DNA of 33,697 nucleotides from Bacteroides sp. (GCA_014801875.1 JAAVDJ010000006.1:23295-56991), one strand, 5' to 3'; shown: positions 13,593-22,690, numbered from the stretch's first letter. Program-made: numbers and translations. The notes: generated by a model from the letters alone, not told the origin.

Positions 13593-16492
13593 TGAAAAGT
13601 TATTAACTTGGTTTGTTCAATCTTTTGGGCGAGCATGGCTTCTACTTTTGACAGTAGTTCTTCTTTCTTTGAATCCACATCGTCTTGCGCTTGATAAAGA
13701 TTGAGGCGTTTTTCGCTGCGACGCTTTTCAAGGTCTTTGATAAGACGTTGCAGACGCACTTTTTCTTCGAGGCGCGAAGTCTTTTTGCTCTCGCTTTTGC
13801 GGAGCTTGATTTCAGCATCGAGGTCGCGCAGTTCTTTTTCAAGACCGGCTTTAACATCTTCCGACCAGTTGTCGAGTTTTTCCATTTCTTCCTCAAAGAA
13901 AGAATTATTGCGCTCAGCATTGGCAGCTGTAATCTCCGCACGTTGGGAGGCGATTGCATCAGCGAGTGAGGTGGCAACGGTTTCGGATAATTCCGCGTTC
14001 AGCGGATCTTCCGAACCGGAAAGCCGTAGCATATACTCTGCAATGTCGGAAGGAATAGTTTCTCCTTGGTCTGTTATACAAGCGTGGAGAAGAATATCCT
14101 CTTTCTCGAAGGAGTCTATGGTTAGCTGCTCGATAGTGAGCCAACCTGACTGTCCTACAAGTTGCTTGATGAAAGCAACATTGAGCGGTGAATTGCTATA
14201 ATCGAGAGTAACTTCTGAGATGGATACAGGCAAGGCTTTAAGACCGGTTAGCATATATTGAGCAAGCGGATCGCCAATGCGATAGGGTCGTACACAGTCT
14301 GCTAACTTAGTTGTGGGTCTATTCTCGGAACTTACCATCATATATTCACCGGGGAAACGACGATACCAGCTCACGGCTCCGTTATCGACAAACGGATGTA
14401 CGATAAACGAGTAGTCGGTATCGTTGAAATCGGCATAATCAGCGAAATAATTTCTTGTAAGTTGCCATAATGTTTGCTCAAACAGATTGAGGTTATCACG
14501 TGTTTCGGCAAGATCGCTGCGAAGTTTCTGCTTCACAGATTCGTCGAAGTTTTCTAAAAGGGTGGTTCGGGCTTTCAGCATTTTGTCGGAAATCTGCTCT
14601 TGCAGTTCCTCTTGGAGTGCATCGAAAGCCTCCTTAATCTCTTTAGGCGAGCGGCAAAGTTGATAAATCTGCGCTATGCGTTTTTCAAAATCAACGCCAT
14701 TACCGATTGCTCCGAGAACTTCATCGGAAGCACCGAATACTCCATTGAAAAGCTGGAACTTTTGATCAAGCAATTCATAGACGCGGACATCAGCTGCGTT
14801 GGCTTTATTGAGGAAGTTGATAACTACGACATCGAAATTCTGACCGTAGCGGTGGCAACGTCCGATGCGCTGCTCTATGCGTTGTGGATTCCACGGCATA
14901 TCATAGTTGACTACAAGCGAACAGAATTGCAGATTGATACCCTCGGCAGCAGCTTCGGTGGCAATCATAATAGTGGCTTCTTCACGGAAGTAATCAACGA
15001 GCGCAGCGCGTTTGTCGGCAGTAGCAGAGCCTGTGATTTTCGATGTGCCTTTATGCTTTTCTTTCCACGCCTTGTAAATGGCGGTGGATTGTTTATCGGA
15101 ATTTGAACCGTTGAAAAGCACAACTTTTCCCTTATAGCCTCTTTTTTCAAGAAGATCAAAAAGGAAGTCCTGTGTGCGACGTGATTCAGTAAAGATAAGG
15201 GCCTTGTTTGGGGCGCCGAGTTCTTCAAGTTGTGCGAAGCCTTGATTTAAGCCCTCAAAGAGTTGTTCGGCCTTTGAATTGCGCTTAATCTTAAAGGCAA
15301 GGTCACGGAATTTTTCAAGGTCCTTGATTTCCGCTCTTACTCGCTCAATATCTTCGGGTGAGAGCATTTCTTCTTCGTCCGGCTCATCCTCGTCTTCTTC
15401 ATCATCAAGCCATTCTTCAGTTTCACTCTCATAGTCCTCGTAATCATATTTGAACAATTCATCATCTGACTGCTCAACCCCTTGCCGTTTGAGTTTGGCT
15501 TCCAACTTTTCAATCAAGGCGCAGAGAGTCCCATAAATGGCGTGGGTGGATGATGCAAGAAGTTTGCGGAGGATCAGCGTCATAAGTTGGCGCTGGCTAT
15601 TAGGCAGCGCATAAAGGCGAGGACGTTGCAGATACTCCGAAACGAGGTCGTAAAGTTCCTGTTCCTGTTTCGTTGGGAAAAATTCTTGCAGTATGGCGAT
15701 ACGCTTTGTGTATCGCACGTATTCCAGTACCTGTCGGCGAAGTGTACGCTTACAAAGCGGAGCAAGACGACGACGCAGATTAGCATAATCTGTCTCATCG
15801 AGATTACGATTATACTGCATCTTGAAACTTTTGAGGTCTCCGAATGCATAATCGTCTATTATGGTAGTCAGACCGTAAAGTTCAAGTATAGAGTTTTGGA
15901 GAGGTGTGGCAGTGAGAAGAATTTTCTTCCTGTCTGCAAGCGCGTTTTTTATTGTGTTGGAGATTTTGTTGGTAGGCTTATATACATTTCTTAGGCGGTG
16001 CGCCTCGTCGATCACTACCAAATCCCAATTCGTTTGCTTAAGATATGGAGCTTTTGTCTTTGCAAACTGATATGAGCAAATGACAATTTCGTCACAGTTA
16101 AATGGATTGAGATTGCCGTCTTCAATGTAGCGGTTGAAAGTCTTTGATTCAAGAATCCGCGACGGCAAAAAGAATTTCTCTTGAAGCTCAGCTGCCCACT
16201 GCTTGCGGAGGTTTGCCGGAGCAATGATAAGCAAGTGGCGACGATGTTCAGCCCAAAACTGTGAAAGAATTATACCTGCCTCAATAGTTTTACCGAGTCC
16301 CACTTCGTCAGCAAGTATAGCCCCCTTTGAAAGTGGGGACTTGAAAGCGAAAAGAGCCGCGTCAATCTGATGCGGTGTAAGGTCAACCTGTGCATCCTGC
16401 AATGAAGCTGTGAGCTTACCGAGACTGTCGGAAGGCAGACTTCTTGTAAGCCAATAGGCAAAGTATTTCTGTTGCGCTGATGTCAGCTTCAT
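13577..16492 (-). CDS. RapA/SNF2-type DEAD-like helicase, first gene of the defence operon
   Basis: A 971-residue superfamily 2 ATPase. Motif I is DEVGLGKT (62-69), DEAH is at 162-165 and TATP at 194-197. The C-terminal helicase half has the RIGRCHRYGQ motif VI (about 541-551), which is typical of SNF2/RapA-like enzymes. An acidic stretch lies at about 355-378, and a long Lys/Glu/Arg-rich coiled coil fills about 865-950. No nuclease or methylase motif is seen. SNF2-type proteins translocate on double-stranded DNA and occur in several restriction-like systems such as DISARM, but the other DISARM genes are absent here. The protein is encoded first, suggesting that it is a core part of the system rather than a passenger. 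Confidence 0.88.
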   Translation of the reverse strand: MKLTSAQQKYFAYWLTRSLPSDSLGKLTASLQDAQVDLTPHQIDAALFAFKSPLSKGAILADEVGLGKTIEAGIILSQFWAEHRRHLLIIAPANLRKQWAAELQEKFFLPSRILESKTFNRYIEDGNLNPFNCDEIVICSYQFAKTKAPYLKQTNWDLVVIDEAHRLRNVYKPTNKISNTIKNALADRKKILLTATPLQNSILELYGLTTIIDDYAFGDLKSFKMQYNRNLDETDYANLRRRLAPLCKRTLRRQVLEYVRYTKRIAILQEFFPTKQEQELYDLVSEYLQRPRLYALPNSQRQLMTLILRKLLASSTHAIYGTLCALIEKLEAKLKRQGVEQSDDELFKYDYEDYESETEEWLDDEEDEDEPDEEEMLSPEDIERVRAEIKDLEKFRDLAFKIKRNSKAEQLFEGLNQGFAQLEELGAPNKALIFTESRRTQDFLFDLLEKRGYKGKVVLFNGSNSDKQSTAIYKAWKEKHKGTSKITGSATADKRAALVDYFREEATIMIATEAAAEGINLQFCSLVVNYDMPWNPQRIEQRIGRCHRYGQNFDVVVINFLNKANAADVRVYELLDQKFQLFNGVFGASDEVLGAIGNGVDFEKRIAQIYQLCRSPKEIKEAFDALQEELQEQISDKMLKARTTLLENFDESVKQKLRSDLAETRDNLNLFEQTLWQLTRNYFADYADFNDTDYSFIVHPFVDNGAVSWYRRFPGEYMMVSSENRPTTKLADCVRPYRIGDPLAQYMLTGLKALPVSISEVTLDYSNSPLNVAFIKQLVGQSGWLTIEQLTIDSFEKEDILLHACITDQGETIPSDIAEYMLRLSGSEDPLNAELSETVATSLADAIASQRAEITAANAERNNSFFEEEMEKLDNWSEDVKAGLEKELRDLDAEIKLRKSESKKTSRLEEKVRLQRLIKDLEKRRSEKRLNLYQAQDDVDSKKEELLSKVEAMLAQKIEQTKLITFHWKVV

Positions 16493-16644
16493 ATCTCAAA
16501 TAAAAAGAAGAAACACCCATGTAGCATCTGAAGGCCGACCAAAGCCTGTAACGACTACAAGGATGTTCCCAAAGTTTTTCGGCTCTCACCGTATGTCTTT
16601 TTTGTTTACTGACTGGTCATTTTCAGAAAGGCGTTACTTAAATG

Positions 16645-16652
16645 CAAAATTA
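16645..16652 (-). promoter_or_regulatory. Candidate -7 element of the defence operon
   Basis: On the minus strand this reads TAATTTTG, matching TAnnTTTG, and would start transcription near 16638, about 145 nt before the helicase start codon. No TTTG is found at the proper distance upstream, so the promoter may be weak or need an activator. Other matches at 16740-16747 and 16973-16980 are alternatives. Confidence 0.4.
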
Positions 16653-16674
16653 GTAAATTTTTCTGAGAATATAG

Positions 16675-16923
16675 CTATGAACCAGTTGGAATTTTCGTAC
16701 GCAGAGTGCTGTTTAAGGGGACCCTACTCTCAACGACTGCAAAATTAGCGACTTTTTGGAAGAAAACCTTAAGAGAGGACTCGAAATTAAGTTTTTCTAG
16801 AGGCCTACTATTCATTTTATGCTGAATTTTACGGATAAAAGCATCAGTCAAAGATGAAAAGTCATTGCCCTTGGGAATGGACTGTCTAAATTTTTCTTTC
16901 GGGTTTTCTTTGCAGTAAGGCAA
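16675..16923 (-). pseudogene. IS30-family transposase C-terminal remnant
   Basis: The translated minus-strand frame gives about 80 residues beginning at a TTG. It includes RQSIPKGNDFSSLTDAFIR and KMNSRPLEKLNFESSLKVFF, which match the end of IS30-type transposases (the PKGTDF and NxRPRKxLxFxTP regions, including the final catalytic Glu area). The N-terminal DNA-binding part and most of the DDE core are missing; an in-frame stop lies not far upstream. The end of the frame runs into a TCGCTAATTTTGCA sequence that resembles an IS end. This is a leftover of an insertion at the edge of the defence island. Confidence 0.65.
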
Positions 16924-16992
16924 AAAATTGCGAGCTTTGCTGCGAGGTTAATTGACTATACATATTGACAACACAAAATTAGTTAATCTCAG

Positions 16993-17014
16993 GGAGACTT
17001 CGGTCTTCTTTTTT
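16993..17014 (+). terminator. Small UUCG hairpin with T-run
   Basis: GGAGAC-TTCG-GTCTTC forms a 6-bp stem with a stable UUCG tetraloop, followed by six T. This has the structure of a rightward terminator, but no gene lies directly upstream on the plus strand, so it may be a relic or may insulate the region. Confidence 0.45.
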
Positions 17015-17281
17015 ATTTTTTGTATTGCCAATCAAGAAAGGCCAGAGATTCGCAGATCACTCATTTGGGGCTCTCCCCCCGGGTCGTGGGATCTTCCCCC
17101 GGAGGATCGAGGAAGAGCAGCTTAGACGATTTTGCACTTCGTTTTTGAATCCACACGTCAACGCCGACTATATTTAAGTTTTTTTGACCATATAAGGATG
17201 CTGAATAAATCCCGCTATAAAGCTGTCTCTCTATCTTACAATCCTCTCAAATAATGCTCACGAAGGCTTGAAAAGTAATAT

Positions 17282-17312
17282 TTTGCAGTCTTCCTTTTTT
17301 TTGCTAATTTTG
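17282..17312 (+). promoter_or_regulatory. Promoter of ridA and downstream ABC-F gene
   Basis: TTTG (17282-17285), then 19 bp, then TAATTTTG (17305-17312) match the Bacteroidetes consensus. Start is expected near 17319, giving a leader of about 30 nt before the ATG at 17348. Confidence 0.75.
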
Positions 17313-17347
17313 CTGCGATAATTGTTTACTTAAAAAATTACAAAATC

Positions 17348-17725
17348 ATGGCAAAAACAGCAATTCATTCTGAAGCAGCTCCGGCTGCCATCGGGCCTTA
17401 TAGCCAGGCAGTAAAGGCCGGAAATCTCATTTTTGTATCCGGTCAACTTCCCATTGACGCAGCTTCCGGCGAAATGCCCTCTGATATCAAGGCTCAGACC
17501 CGTCAGAGCATCCGCAATATCGAAGCAATCCTCTCTGAAGCCGGAGCGTCGCTTGACAATGTGCTCAAAACTACTGTCTATCTCGCTGATATGTCTCTCT
17601 TCGGTGAAATGAACGAGGTATATGCCGAGCATTTCAAGAGCCCTTATCCCGCAAGAGCAGCCTTTGCCGTAAAAGAACTTCCCAAGCAGGCTCTTGTGGA
17701 AATTGAAGTTGTAGCGACTATCTAA
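17348..17725 (+). CDS. ridA: RidA family 2-iminobutanoate/2-iminopropanoate deaminase
   Basis: A 125-residue protein. It has the family's N-terminal pattern (AAPAAIGPYSQAVKAGNLIFVSGQ), the mid-section (NVLKTTVYLADMSLF), and the substrate-contacting Arg in PARAAFAV (Arg103, equivalent to Arg105 of E. coli RidA). The enzyme hydrolyses reactive enamine/imine intermediates made by PLP enzymes such as serine and threonine dehydratases, protecting other PLP enzymes. It acts in the cytosol as a trimer. The gene has its own consensus promoter and is followed by an ABC-F gene after 23 nt. Confidence 0.93.
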   Translation: MAKTAIHSEAAPAAIGPYSQAVKAGNLIFVSGQLPIDAASGEMPSDIKAQTRQSIRNIEAILSEAGASLDNVLKTTVYLADMSLFGEMNEVYAEHFKSPYPARAAFAVKELPKQALVEIEVVATI

Positions 17726-17748
17726 TATTTATTTTAAAAGCACGACGA

Positions 17749-19545
17749 ATGGTAAGCTACCTGCAAATCGAAAAACTAACAAAATCTTTCGGCGACAGAA
17801 TCCTCTTCGCCGATATGACCCTCGGAATTTATCAGGGTGATAAAATCGGCCTGATAGCCGCTAACGGAGCCGGGAAAACCACCTTACTGAATATCATTGC
17901 CGGTAAGGAAGATTATGATTCGGGGAATGTAGTGTTCAGAAATGATTTGCGGGTAGGTTATCTATCTCAGCTTCCCCCTTTTGATCCCGAGGAAACAGCT
18001 TTGAGCTACGCTACTCCCGACCCTGTACGTCAGGATGATTTCACGATGACTGATCGGGCGCGTCAGATGCTTTTTCAATTCCGAATCACTGATCTTGATC
18101 AAAAGATGGGCACAATGTCCGGTGGACAGATTAAAAGAGTGGCGCTCGCGAAAGTGCTTCTTTCCGAACCGGATTTCCTTATCCTCGATGAGCCAACAAA
18201 CCATCTTGACATTGAAATGGTGGAATGGCTTGAGAGTTATCTTTCCCGACAAAGAATCACTCTCCTGATGGTGACTCACGACAGATATTTCCTTGACAAA
18301 GTCTGCAACAAGATAATTGAAATTGACCGGGGCGAGGTTTTCACTTACCAAGGGAATTATGATTACTATCTTGAGAAACGCCAGGAGAGATATGACGCTA
18401 TGAACGCCGAGCTCGCAAAAGTAAAAAATCTTCTTCGTACCGAACTCGACTGGATGCGTCGTCAACCTCAGGCACGAGGTTCAAAAGCCAAATACAGAAT
18501 AGACAATTTCCACCAGCTTGAAGCGAAAAGTAAGGTAAATCTTTCTTCTCGAGAGCTTAACCTCGGACAAGGATCAACTTACATTGGCTCAAAAATATTT
18601 GAGGCACATGATGTCAGCAAATCTTTCGGAGATTTAAAAATCCTTGATAAATGGAATTATGTCTTCTCACGTTATGAAAAAGTGGGTATTGTCGGTGATA
18701 ATGGAGCCGGTAAATCCACATTCATAAAATTGCTGCTCGGGGAAATTACCCCTGACTCCGGACATTTCGATATTGGCCAGACAGTGAAGTGGGGTTATTA
18801 CAGTCAGGAGGGGATGACAGGATTTGATGAAAAGAAAAAAGTGATTGATGCTGTTCGTGAAATAGCTGAAGAAGTCAGGATTGATGAAAAAACGCGCCTT
18901 TCTGCCTCTCAGTTTCTTTCAAGATTCCTGTTTACTCCTGATACCCAGCAAAAATATATCTACAAATTGAGTGGAGGGGAAAGGCGGAGATTATATCTCG
19001 CTACCGTGTTGATGAAGAATCCAAACTTCCTCATACTTGACGAGCCCACGAATGACCTTGATATTCTAACTTTGACAGTGCTTGAAGATTATCTTGCTGA
19101 GTTTAAAGGGTGTGTCATTGTTGTGAGCCATGACCGGTTCTTCCTTGACAGGATAGTGGATCATATTTTTGTATTCAAGGGGAATGGTGTTATCAAAGAT
19201 TTTCCGGGTGATTATTCCACATATCGTCATTGTGTGCAGGAAGAGGAGAAAGAGTTGAAGGCTCTTCAGGCTGCAAAGGAAAACAACGAGCCGAAAAATC
19301 TACAAAATAAACCTCGTCAGGAGAAAAAACAAAAGCTCAGCTTTAAGGAAAAGAAGGAGCTGGAAGAGCTCTCTGCTGAAGTTGAAAAACTTGAGAATGA
19401 GAAAACAGAGTTGGAAAGAGCCATGTCGTCGGGAGAGATGGATGTCGCGGCTATCACATCGGCAGGAGCCCGGATGGAGGAAATTATCAACAGAATTGAC
19501 GAGGCTGAATTTCGTCTTCTCGAATTGATGGAAAAGGAGGGATAA
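17749..19545 (+). CDS. ABC-F family ATPase (Uup-like)
   Basis: A 598-residue soluble protein with two nucleotide-binding domains and no membrane segments. The first domain has Walker A AANGAGKTT (about 39-47), signature MSGGQIKR and Walker B LILDEPTNHLD. The second has VGDNGAGKST, LSGGERRR and LILDEPTNDLD. The interdomain linker contains the basic, DWMRRQPQARGSKAKYR segment, and the last ~80 residues form a Lys/Glu coiled coil, which is the Uup-type layout. ABC-F proteins bind ribosomes or, for Uup, have been linked to DNA structures. The downstream esterase overlaps it by 1 nt (TAATG). Confidence 0.9.
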   Translation: MVSYLQIEKLTKSFGDRILFADMTLGIYQGDKIGLIAANGAGKTTLLNIIAGKEDYDSGNVVFRNDLRVGYLSQLPPFDPEETALSYATPDPVRQDDFTMTDRARQMLFQFRITDLDQKMGTMSGGQIKRVALAKVLLSEPDFLILDEPTNHLDIEMVEWLESYLSRQRITLLMVTHDRYFLDKVCNKIIEIDRGEVFTYQGNYDYYLEKRQERYDAMNAELAKVKNLLRTELDWMRRQPQARGSKAKYRIDNFHQLEAKSKVNLSSRELNLGQGSTYIGSKIFEAHDVSKSFGDLKILDKWNYVFSRYEKVGIVGDNGAGKSTFIKLLLGEITPDSGHFDIGQTVKWGYYSQEGMTGFDEKKKVIDAVREIAEEVRIDEKTRLSASQFLSRFLFTPDTQQKYIYKLSGGERRRLYLATVLMKNPNFLILDEPTNDLDILTLTVLEDYLAEFKGCVIVVSHDRFFLDRIVDHIFVFKGNGVIKDFPGDYSTYRHCVQEEEKELKALQAAKENNEPKNLQNKPRQEKKQKLSFKEKKELEELSAEVEKLENEKTELERAMSSGEMDVAAITSAGARMEEIINRIDEAEFRLLELMEKEG

Positions 19546-20600
19546 TGAAACGATTGATGACTTTGGCGATATCTGCCCTATTGTTCGGAAGCTTAGCTTT
19601 TTCCGAGATACCGGCCCGATTGATTCCGACAAGTGCTGAAGAGGCTGCTATGCTCGCAGAAGCTGACAATTTTATCGACTCTTTGCCGGACGGAATGCAA
19701 GACAATCAGTCTACTGCCATAGAAAGAGCTCTGAGAGGTGCCACCGGTGACTTGGAAAAAATTAGACTGAGCAGGAGCGCGAAGTATCAGGCTTCACCAA
19801 ATATAGAGGTGAAGGATATTTCTGAAAACGGAATTCAAATGCGTCTTTACCGACCCTTGAATGTTTCCGACGAGCTACCTTTGCTTGTTTATTTTCATGG
19901 CGGAGGTTGGTGTTTCGGCAGCCTCAACTCATGTGCTGAATTTTGCGCGGCTTTAGCAGAGACCGGGAAAATGGCTGTGCTTGCAATCGACTATTCGCTG
20001 GCTCCGGAAAATCCTTTTCCTAAAGGGATGCTTGACTGCATCGAAGGTATTAAGATAGCAGAAACAAGTAAGGAAGCATGGAATATTTCCAAGATTTCTG
20101 TAGGAGGAGACAGTGCGGGAGCAAATCTGGCCTTGGCATCCGCTTTATATCTTAAAAGCCAAAATGAACCACTCCCCTCTTCCCTGGTGCTTATATATCC
20201 GGTGCTTGAGATAAATCCTGAGAAAAACGGCTCCTGGAGAAAATTCGGACGTGGATACGGACTCGACCGAAGGTTAATGGATACCTTCTCCGAAGCATAT
20301 CAATCCATTTCCGAGGATAAACAGAATGAAACAGATACTCTTCCCGACTATTATATCTCTCCGGGAAACGCCCCGGAAGAATTAATCAGGAATCTTCCGC
20401 CGGTTCTAATCATTAATTCCGAAAGAGATATTTTGACTGACCAAGGCAGCCGATTCGCATCCAGGCTCACAGCTGCCGGATGTCAATTCGACAGAATAGA
20501 ATTAAAAGGTGCCGTGCATATGTTCGCCACACGCGCAGGACAACCGACCGCTTTCAGAAAAGCAGTCGAGCTGACTCAATGGTTTGTCGCCGGGAAATGA
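19545..20600 (+). CDS. Alpha/beta hydrolase, HSL-type esterase, exported
   Basis: A 351-residue protein with an N-terminal hydrophobic signal sequence (about residues 1-20). It has the HGGGW oxyanion motif (118-122) and the catalytic Ser190 in GDSAG (188-192), both hallmarks of hormone-sensitive-lipase-type esterases. The expected Asp lies in the NSERDILTDQ segment and the His in GAVHMF near the end. It probably cleaves short-chain or acetyl esters in the periplasm; the natural substrate is unknown. The ATG overlaps the preceding stop, so translation is likely coupled. The next gene is convergent, 6 bp away. Confidence 0.85.
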   Translation: MKRLMTLAISALLFGSLAFSEIPARLIPTSAEEAAMLAEADNFIDSLPDGMQDNQSTAIERALRGATGDLEKIRLSRSAKYQASPNIEVKDISENGIQMRLYRPLNVSDELPLLVYFHGGGWCFGSLNSCAEFCAALAETGKMAVLAIDYSLAPENPFPKGMLDCIEGIKIAETSKEAWNISKISVGGDSAGANLALASALYLKSQNEPLPSSLVLIYPVLEINPEKNGSWRKFGRGYGLDRRLMDTFSEAYQSISEDKQNETDTLPDYYISPGNAPEELIRNLPPVLIINSERDILTDQGSRFASRLTAAGCQFDRIELKGAVHMFATRAGQPTAFRKAVELTQWFVAGK

Positions 20601-20606
20601 TCTATA

Positions 20607-20813
20607 CTATATATCATCGTTTTCCCTTAGTAAAAGCAAGGCTCTCTCCAAATCCTTTTCAAGAACCATAATCGATACTCCGTCAAAAATTGGGACATAA
20701 AGATTGTTCTCATTTCTGACGATTGTCTTTATGCCATGACTTTCCAACATTCCCTTGATAATATAAGCTTCCGCCAGTGTGCTGTAGGTAGCTAAGGTTA
20801 CTGTATCATCCAT
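20607..20813 (-). CDS. DUF2007-like small protein
   Basis: A 68-residue protein. Its pattern fits DUF2007 proteins: VTLATYSTLAEAYIIKGMLESHGI, a short strand with NN, then VSIMVLEKDLERALLLL. The fold is a small alpha/beta (GlnB-like) domain thought to be involved in signalling, but no biochemical function is established. It is convergent with the esterase gene and 300 nt downstream of gdhA on the same strand; the terminator at 21008-21047 separates it from gdhA. Confidence 0.75.
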   Translation of the reverse strand: MDDTVTLATYSTLAEAYIIKGMLESHGIKTIVRNENNLYVPIFDGVSIMVLEKDLERALLLLRENDDI

Positions 20814-21007
20814 AATGCAATGTCATAAAAATTTAATAACACATGTTACTTTTATAGAGGTAAAGAGGAACTCATAATCTCTGCGACATCCGATGATTCC
20901 ACTCTATTCCTCCTTCCCACTATTGAATATCTCAGCAGGGAAATTCTATACTGATATAACGTTATAACAAATTTGTAATTGCTTCAGACCTATATACAAA
21001 TTTGAGT

Positions 21008-21047
21008 AAAAAAACGAGACCGGTTACCCTCACGGGCTCCCGGTCTC
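21008..21047 (-). terminator. Terminator of gdhA
   Basis: On the minus strand, GAGACCGG...CCGGTCTC forms an 8-bp stem (loop region includes CCCGTGAGGG, which pairs further), followed by seven T. It lies about 65 nt after the gdhA stop. Confidence 0.85.
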
Positions 21048-21110
21048 TGCTGATGAAACATTTCAATTACTCTTATTTCTATTGTCTATGTTCAGATTCT
21101 TATTTCAGAA

Positions 21111-22451
21111 TTAGATGATGCCCTGGCCCATCATAGCGTCAGCCACCTTCATGAAGCCGGCGATGTTAGCGCCCTTCATGTAGTTGATATAGCCGTCAGC
21201 CTGCTTACCATACTTCACACACTCGCTGTGGATAGACTCCATAATCTGGTGAAGTTTAGCATCAACCTCAGCTGCGCTCCACATGAGATGTTCTGCATCC
21301 TGAGTCATTTCAAGACCGGAAACAGCCACACCACCTGCATTCACAGCTTTACCGGGTGCATAAGGCACTTTTGCAGCGATAAACGCGTCGATAGCCTCGG
21401 GAGTGCAACCCATATTTGATACCTCAGCGCAAAGCATCACGCCGTTATCAATAAGCTGCTTAGCATCATCGCCATTGAGCTCGTTCTGAGTAGCGCAAGG
21501 AAGAGCGATGTCCACTTTCTGCTCCCAGGGTTTCTTGCCGGGGAAGAATGTTGAACCGGGGAATTTTTCTGCATAAGGAGCAACAATATCATTACCTGTT
21601 GCACGAAGCTCAAGCATATATTCAATCTTCTCGGCATCAAGACCTGCGGGATCATAAATATAGCCGTCAGGACCGGAGATTGTCACAACCTTTGCGCCGA
21701 GCTCAGTAGCTTTCTGAGCAGCACCCCATGCAACGTTGCCGAAGCCGGAGATTGCGATTGTCTTCCCGTTGAGATCTGTGTTCATATCTTTGGTAAGAAG
21801 GTTCTGCACGTAGTAGAGAGCACCGTAACCGGTTGCCTCAGGACGAATACGTGAACCACCGAAGCTTAGACCCTTGCCTGTGAATGTGCCTGTGTTCTCG
21901 CGAGCGAGTTTCTTATACATGCCATACATATAACCTACTTCACGGCCACCAACACCTATATCACCTGCGGGAACATCGCGGTCAGGACCGAGGTTGCGCC
22001 AAAGTTCAAGAATGAAGGCCTGGCAGAAACGCATGATTTCAGCCTCGCTCTTGCCACGGGGAGAGAAATCAGAACCGCCTTTGCCGCCACCCATAGGAAG
22101 AGTGGTGAGTGCGTTTTTGAAAGTCTGCTCGAAACCGAGGAATTTAAGGATTGAAAGGTTTACAGAAGCGTGGAAGCGGATACCTCCTTTGTAGGGGCCG
22201 ATAGCGTTGTTAAACTGAACGCGATAGCCTATATTGTTCTGAACCTCGCCTTTATCGTCAACCCAAGTTACGCGGAATGTGAAGATGCGGTCAGGCTCAA
22301 CCATTCTTTCGATGATTCTTGCCTTTTCAAACTCGGGATGCTCATTATACACTTCCTCAACTGAGAGGAGAACTTCCTTTACTGCCTGGAGGTATTCTTT
22401 CTCACCGGGGTGCTTGGCTTCGAGGCCAGCCATAATCTCAGAGATGTTCAT
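21111..22451 (-). CDS. gdhA: NADP-type glutamate dehydrogenase
   Basis: A 446-residue protein of the hexameric, NADP-dependent class (about 445-450 aa). It has GPYKGGIRFHASVNLS, the substrate-binding PMGGGKGGSDF, DRDVPAGDIGVGGREVGYM, and the Rossmann-domain stretch ISGFGNVAWGAAQKATELGAKVVTISG. It catalyses the reductive amination of 2-oxoglutarate with ammonium and is a main ammonium-assimilation enzyme in Bacteroidales. It has its own promoter (22582-22613) with a leader of about 125 nt and its own terminator, so it forms a single-gene unit. Start: the ATG at 22449-22451 gives the conserved N-terminus. Confidence 0.95.
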   Translation of the reverse strand: MNISEIMAGLEAKHPGEKEYLQAVKEVLLSVEEVYNEHPEFEKARIIERMVEPDRIFTFRVTWVDDKGEVQNNIGYRVQFNNAIGPYKGGIRFHASVNLSILKFLGFEQTFKNALTTLPMGGGKGGSDFSPRGKSEAEIMRFCQAFILELWRNLGPDRDVPAGDIGVGGREVGYMYGMYKKLARENTGTFTGKGLSFGGSRIRPEATGYGALYYVQNLLTKDMNTDLNGKTIAISGFGNVAWGAAQKATELGAKVVTISGPDGYIYDPAGLDAEKIEYMLELRATGNDIVAPYAEKFPGSTFFPGKKPWEQKVDIALPCATQNELNGDDAKQLIDNGVMLCAEVSNMGCTPEAIDAFIAAKVPYAPGKAVNAGGVAVSGLEMTQDAEHLMWSAAEVDAKLHQIMESIHSECVKYGKQADGYINYMKGANIAGFMKVADAMMGQGII

Positions 22452-22581
22452 GTCTTCGTTAGTTTAGATCTTATTGGTTAGAGGTAACTCTGATTCTTAA
22501 AAAACACTTCAAAACTCTCGTTTACTTTCAATATGCTTGCCATATTATTGAGCAATCAGTGTTTCTCCGTTGTTTTCGTTG

Positions 22582-22613
22582 CAAAAGTACAACTACATTT
22601 TAAATCCTCCAAA
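22582..22613 (-). promoter_or_regulatory. Promoter of gdhA
   Basis: On the minus strand, TTTG (22610-22613), 20 bp, and TACTTTTG (22582-22589) match the Bacteroidetes consensus. The predicted start is near 22575, so the untranslated leader is about 125 nt and could carry regulation. Confidence 0.75.
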
Positions 22614-22690
22614 TTTTTTTGTCAAAAAAATAAAAAATATGTTGTAGAACATATTTTTCCTTATTTCAATATTTTTTTGACATTACAGAA

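Larger units (their letters stand above)
16493..17347. other. Gene-poor junction between defence operon and core genome
   Basis: This 855-bp stretch holds the likely operon promoter, an IS30-type transposase remnant and one hairpin. Its right end carries the ridA promoter. Three copies of a short TGCAAAATTAG-like motif (near 16643, 16738 and 16972) are in the same orientation. The rest, about 17040-17260, shows no gene; a C/G-rich patch at 17070-17115 has some self-complementarity but no clear function. Confidence 0.5.

Noticed and set aside
13701..14201. Plus-strand 166-residue ORF inside the SNF2 gene
   Set aside because: It is low-complexity Ser/Arg-rich sequence opposite the coiled coil of the helicase, with no motif or regulatory signals.
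6162..16492. DISARM system
   Set aside because: An SNF2 helicase and an adenine methyltransferase are present, but no drmA-type helicase, DUF1998 protein or phospholipase D-like gene was found.
16563..16748. Plus-strand 61-residue ORF upstream of the defence operon
   Set aside because: No homology is recognised and it runs through promoter-like and IS-end sequences.
17060..17120. Structured RNA in the C/G-rich patch upstream of ridA
   Set aside because: The complementarity is short and ambiguous, and the ridA promoter lies downstream of it, so it is not part of that leader.
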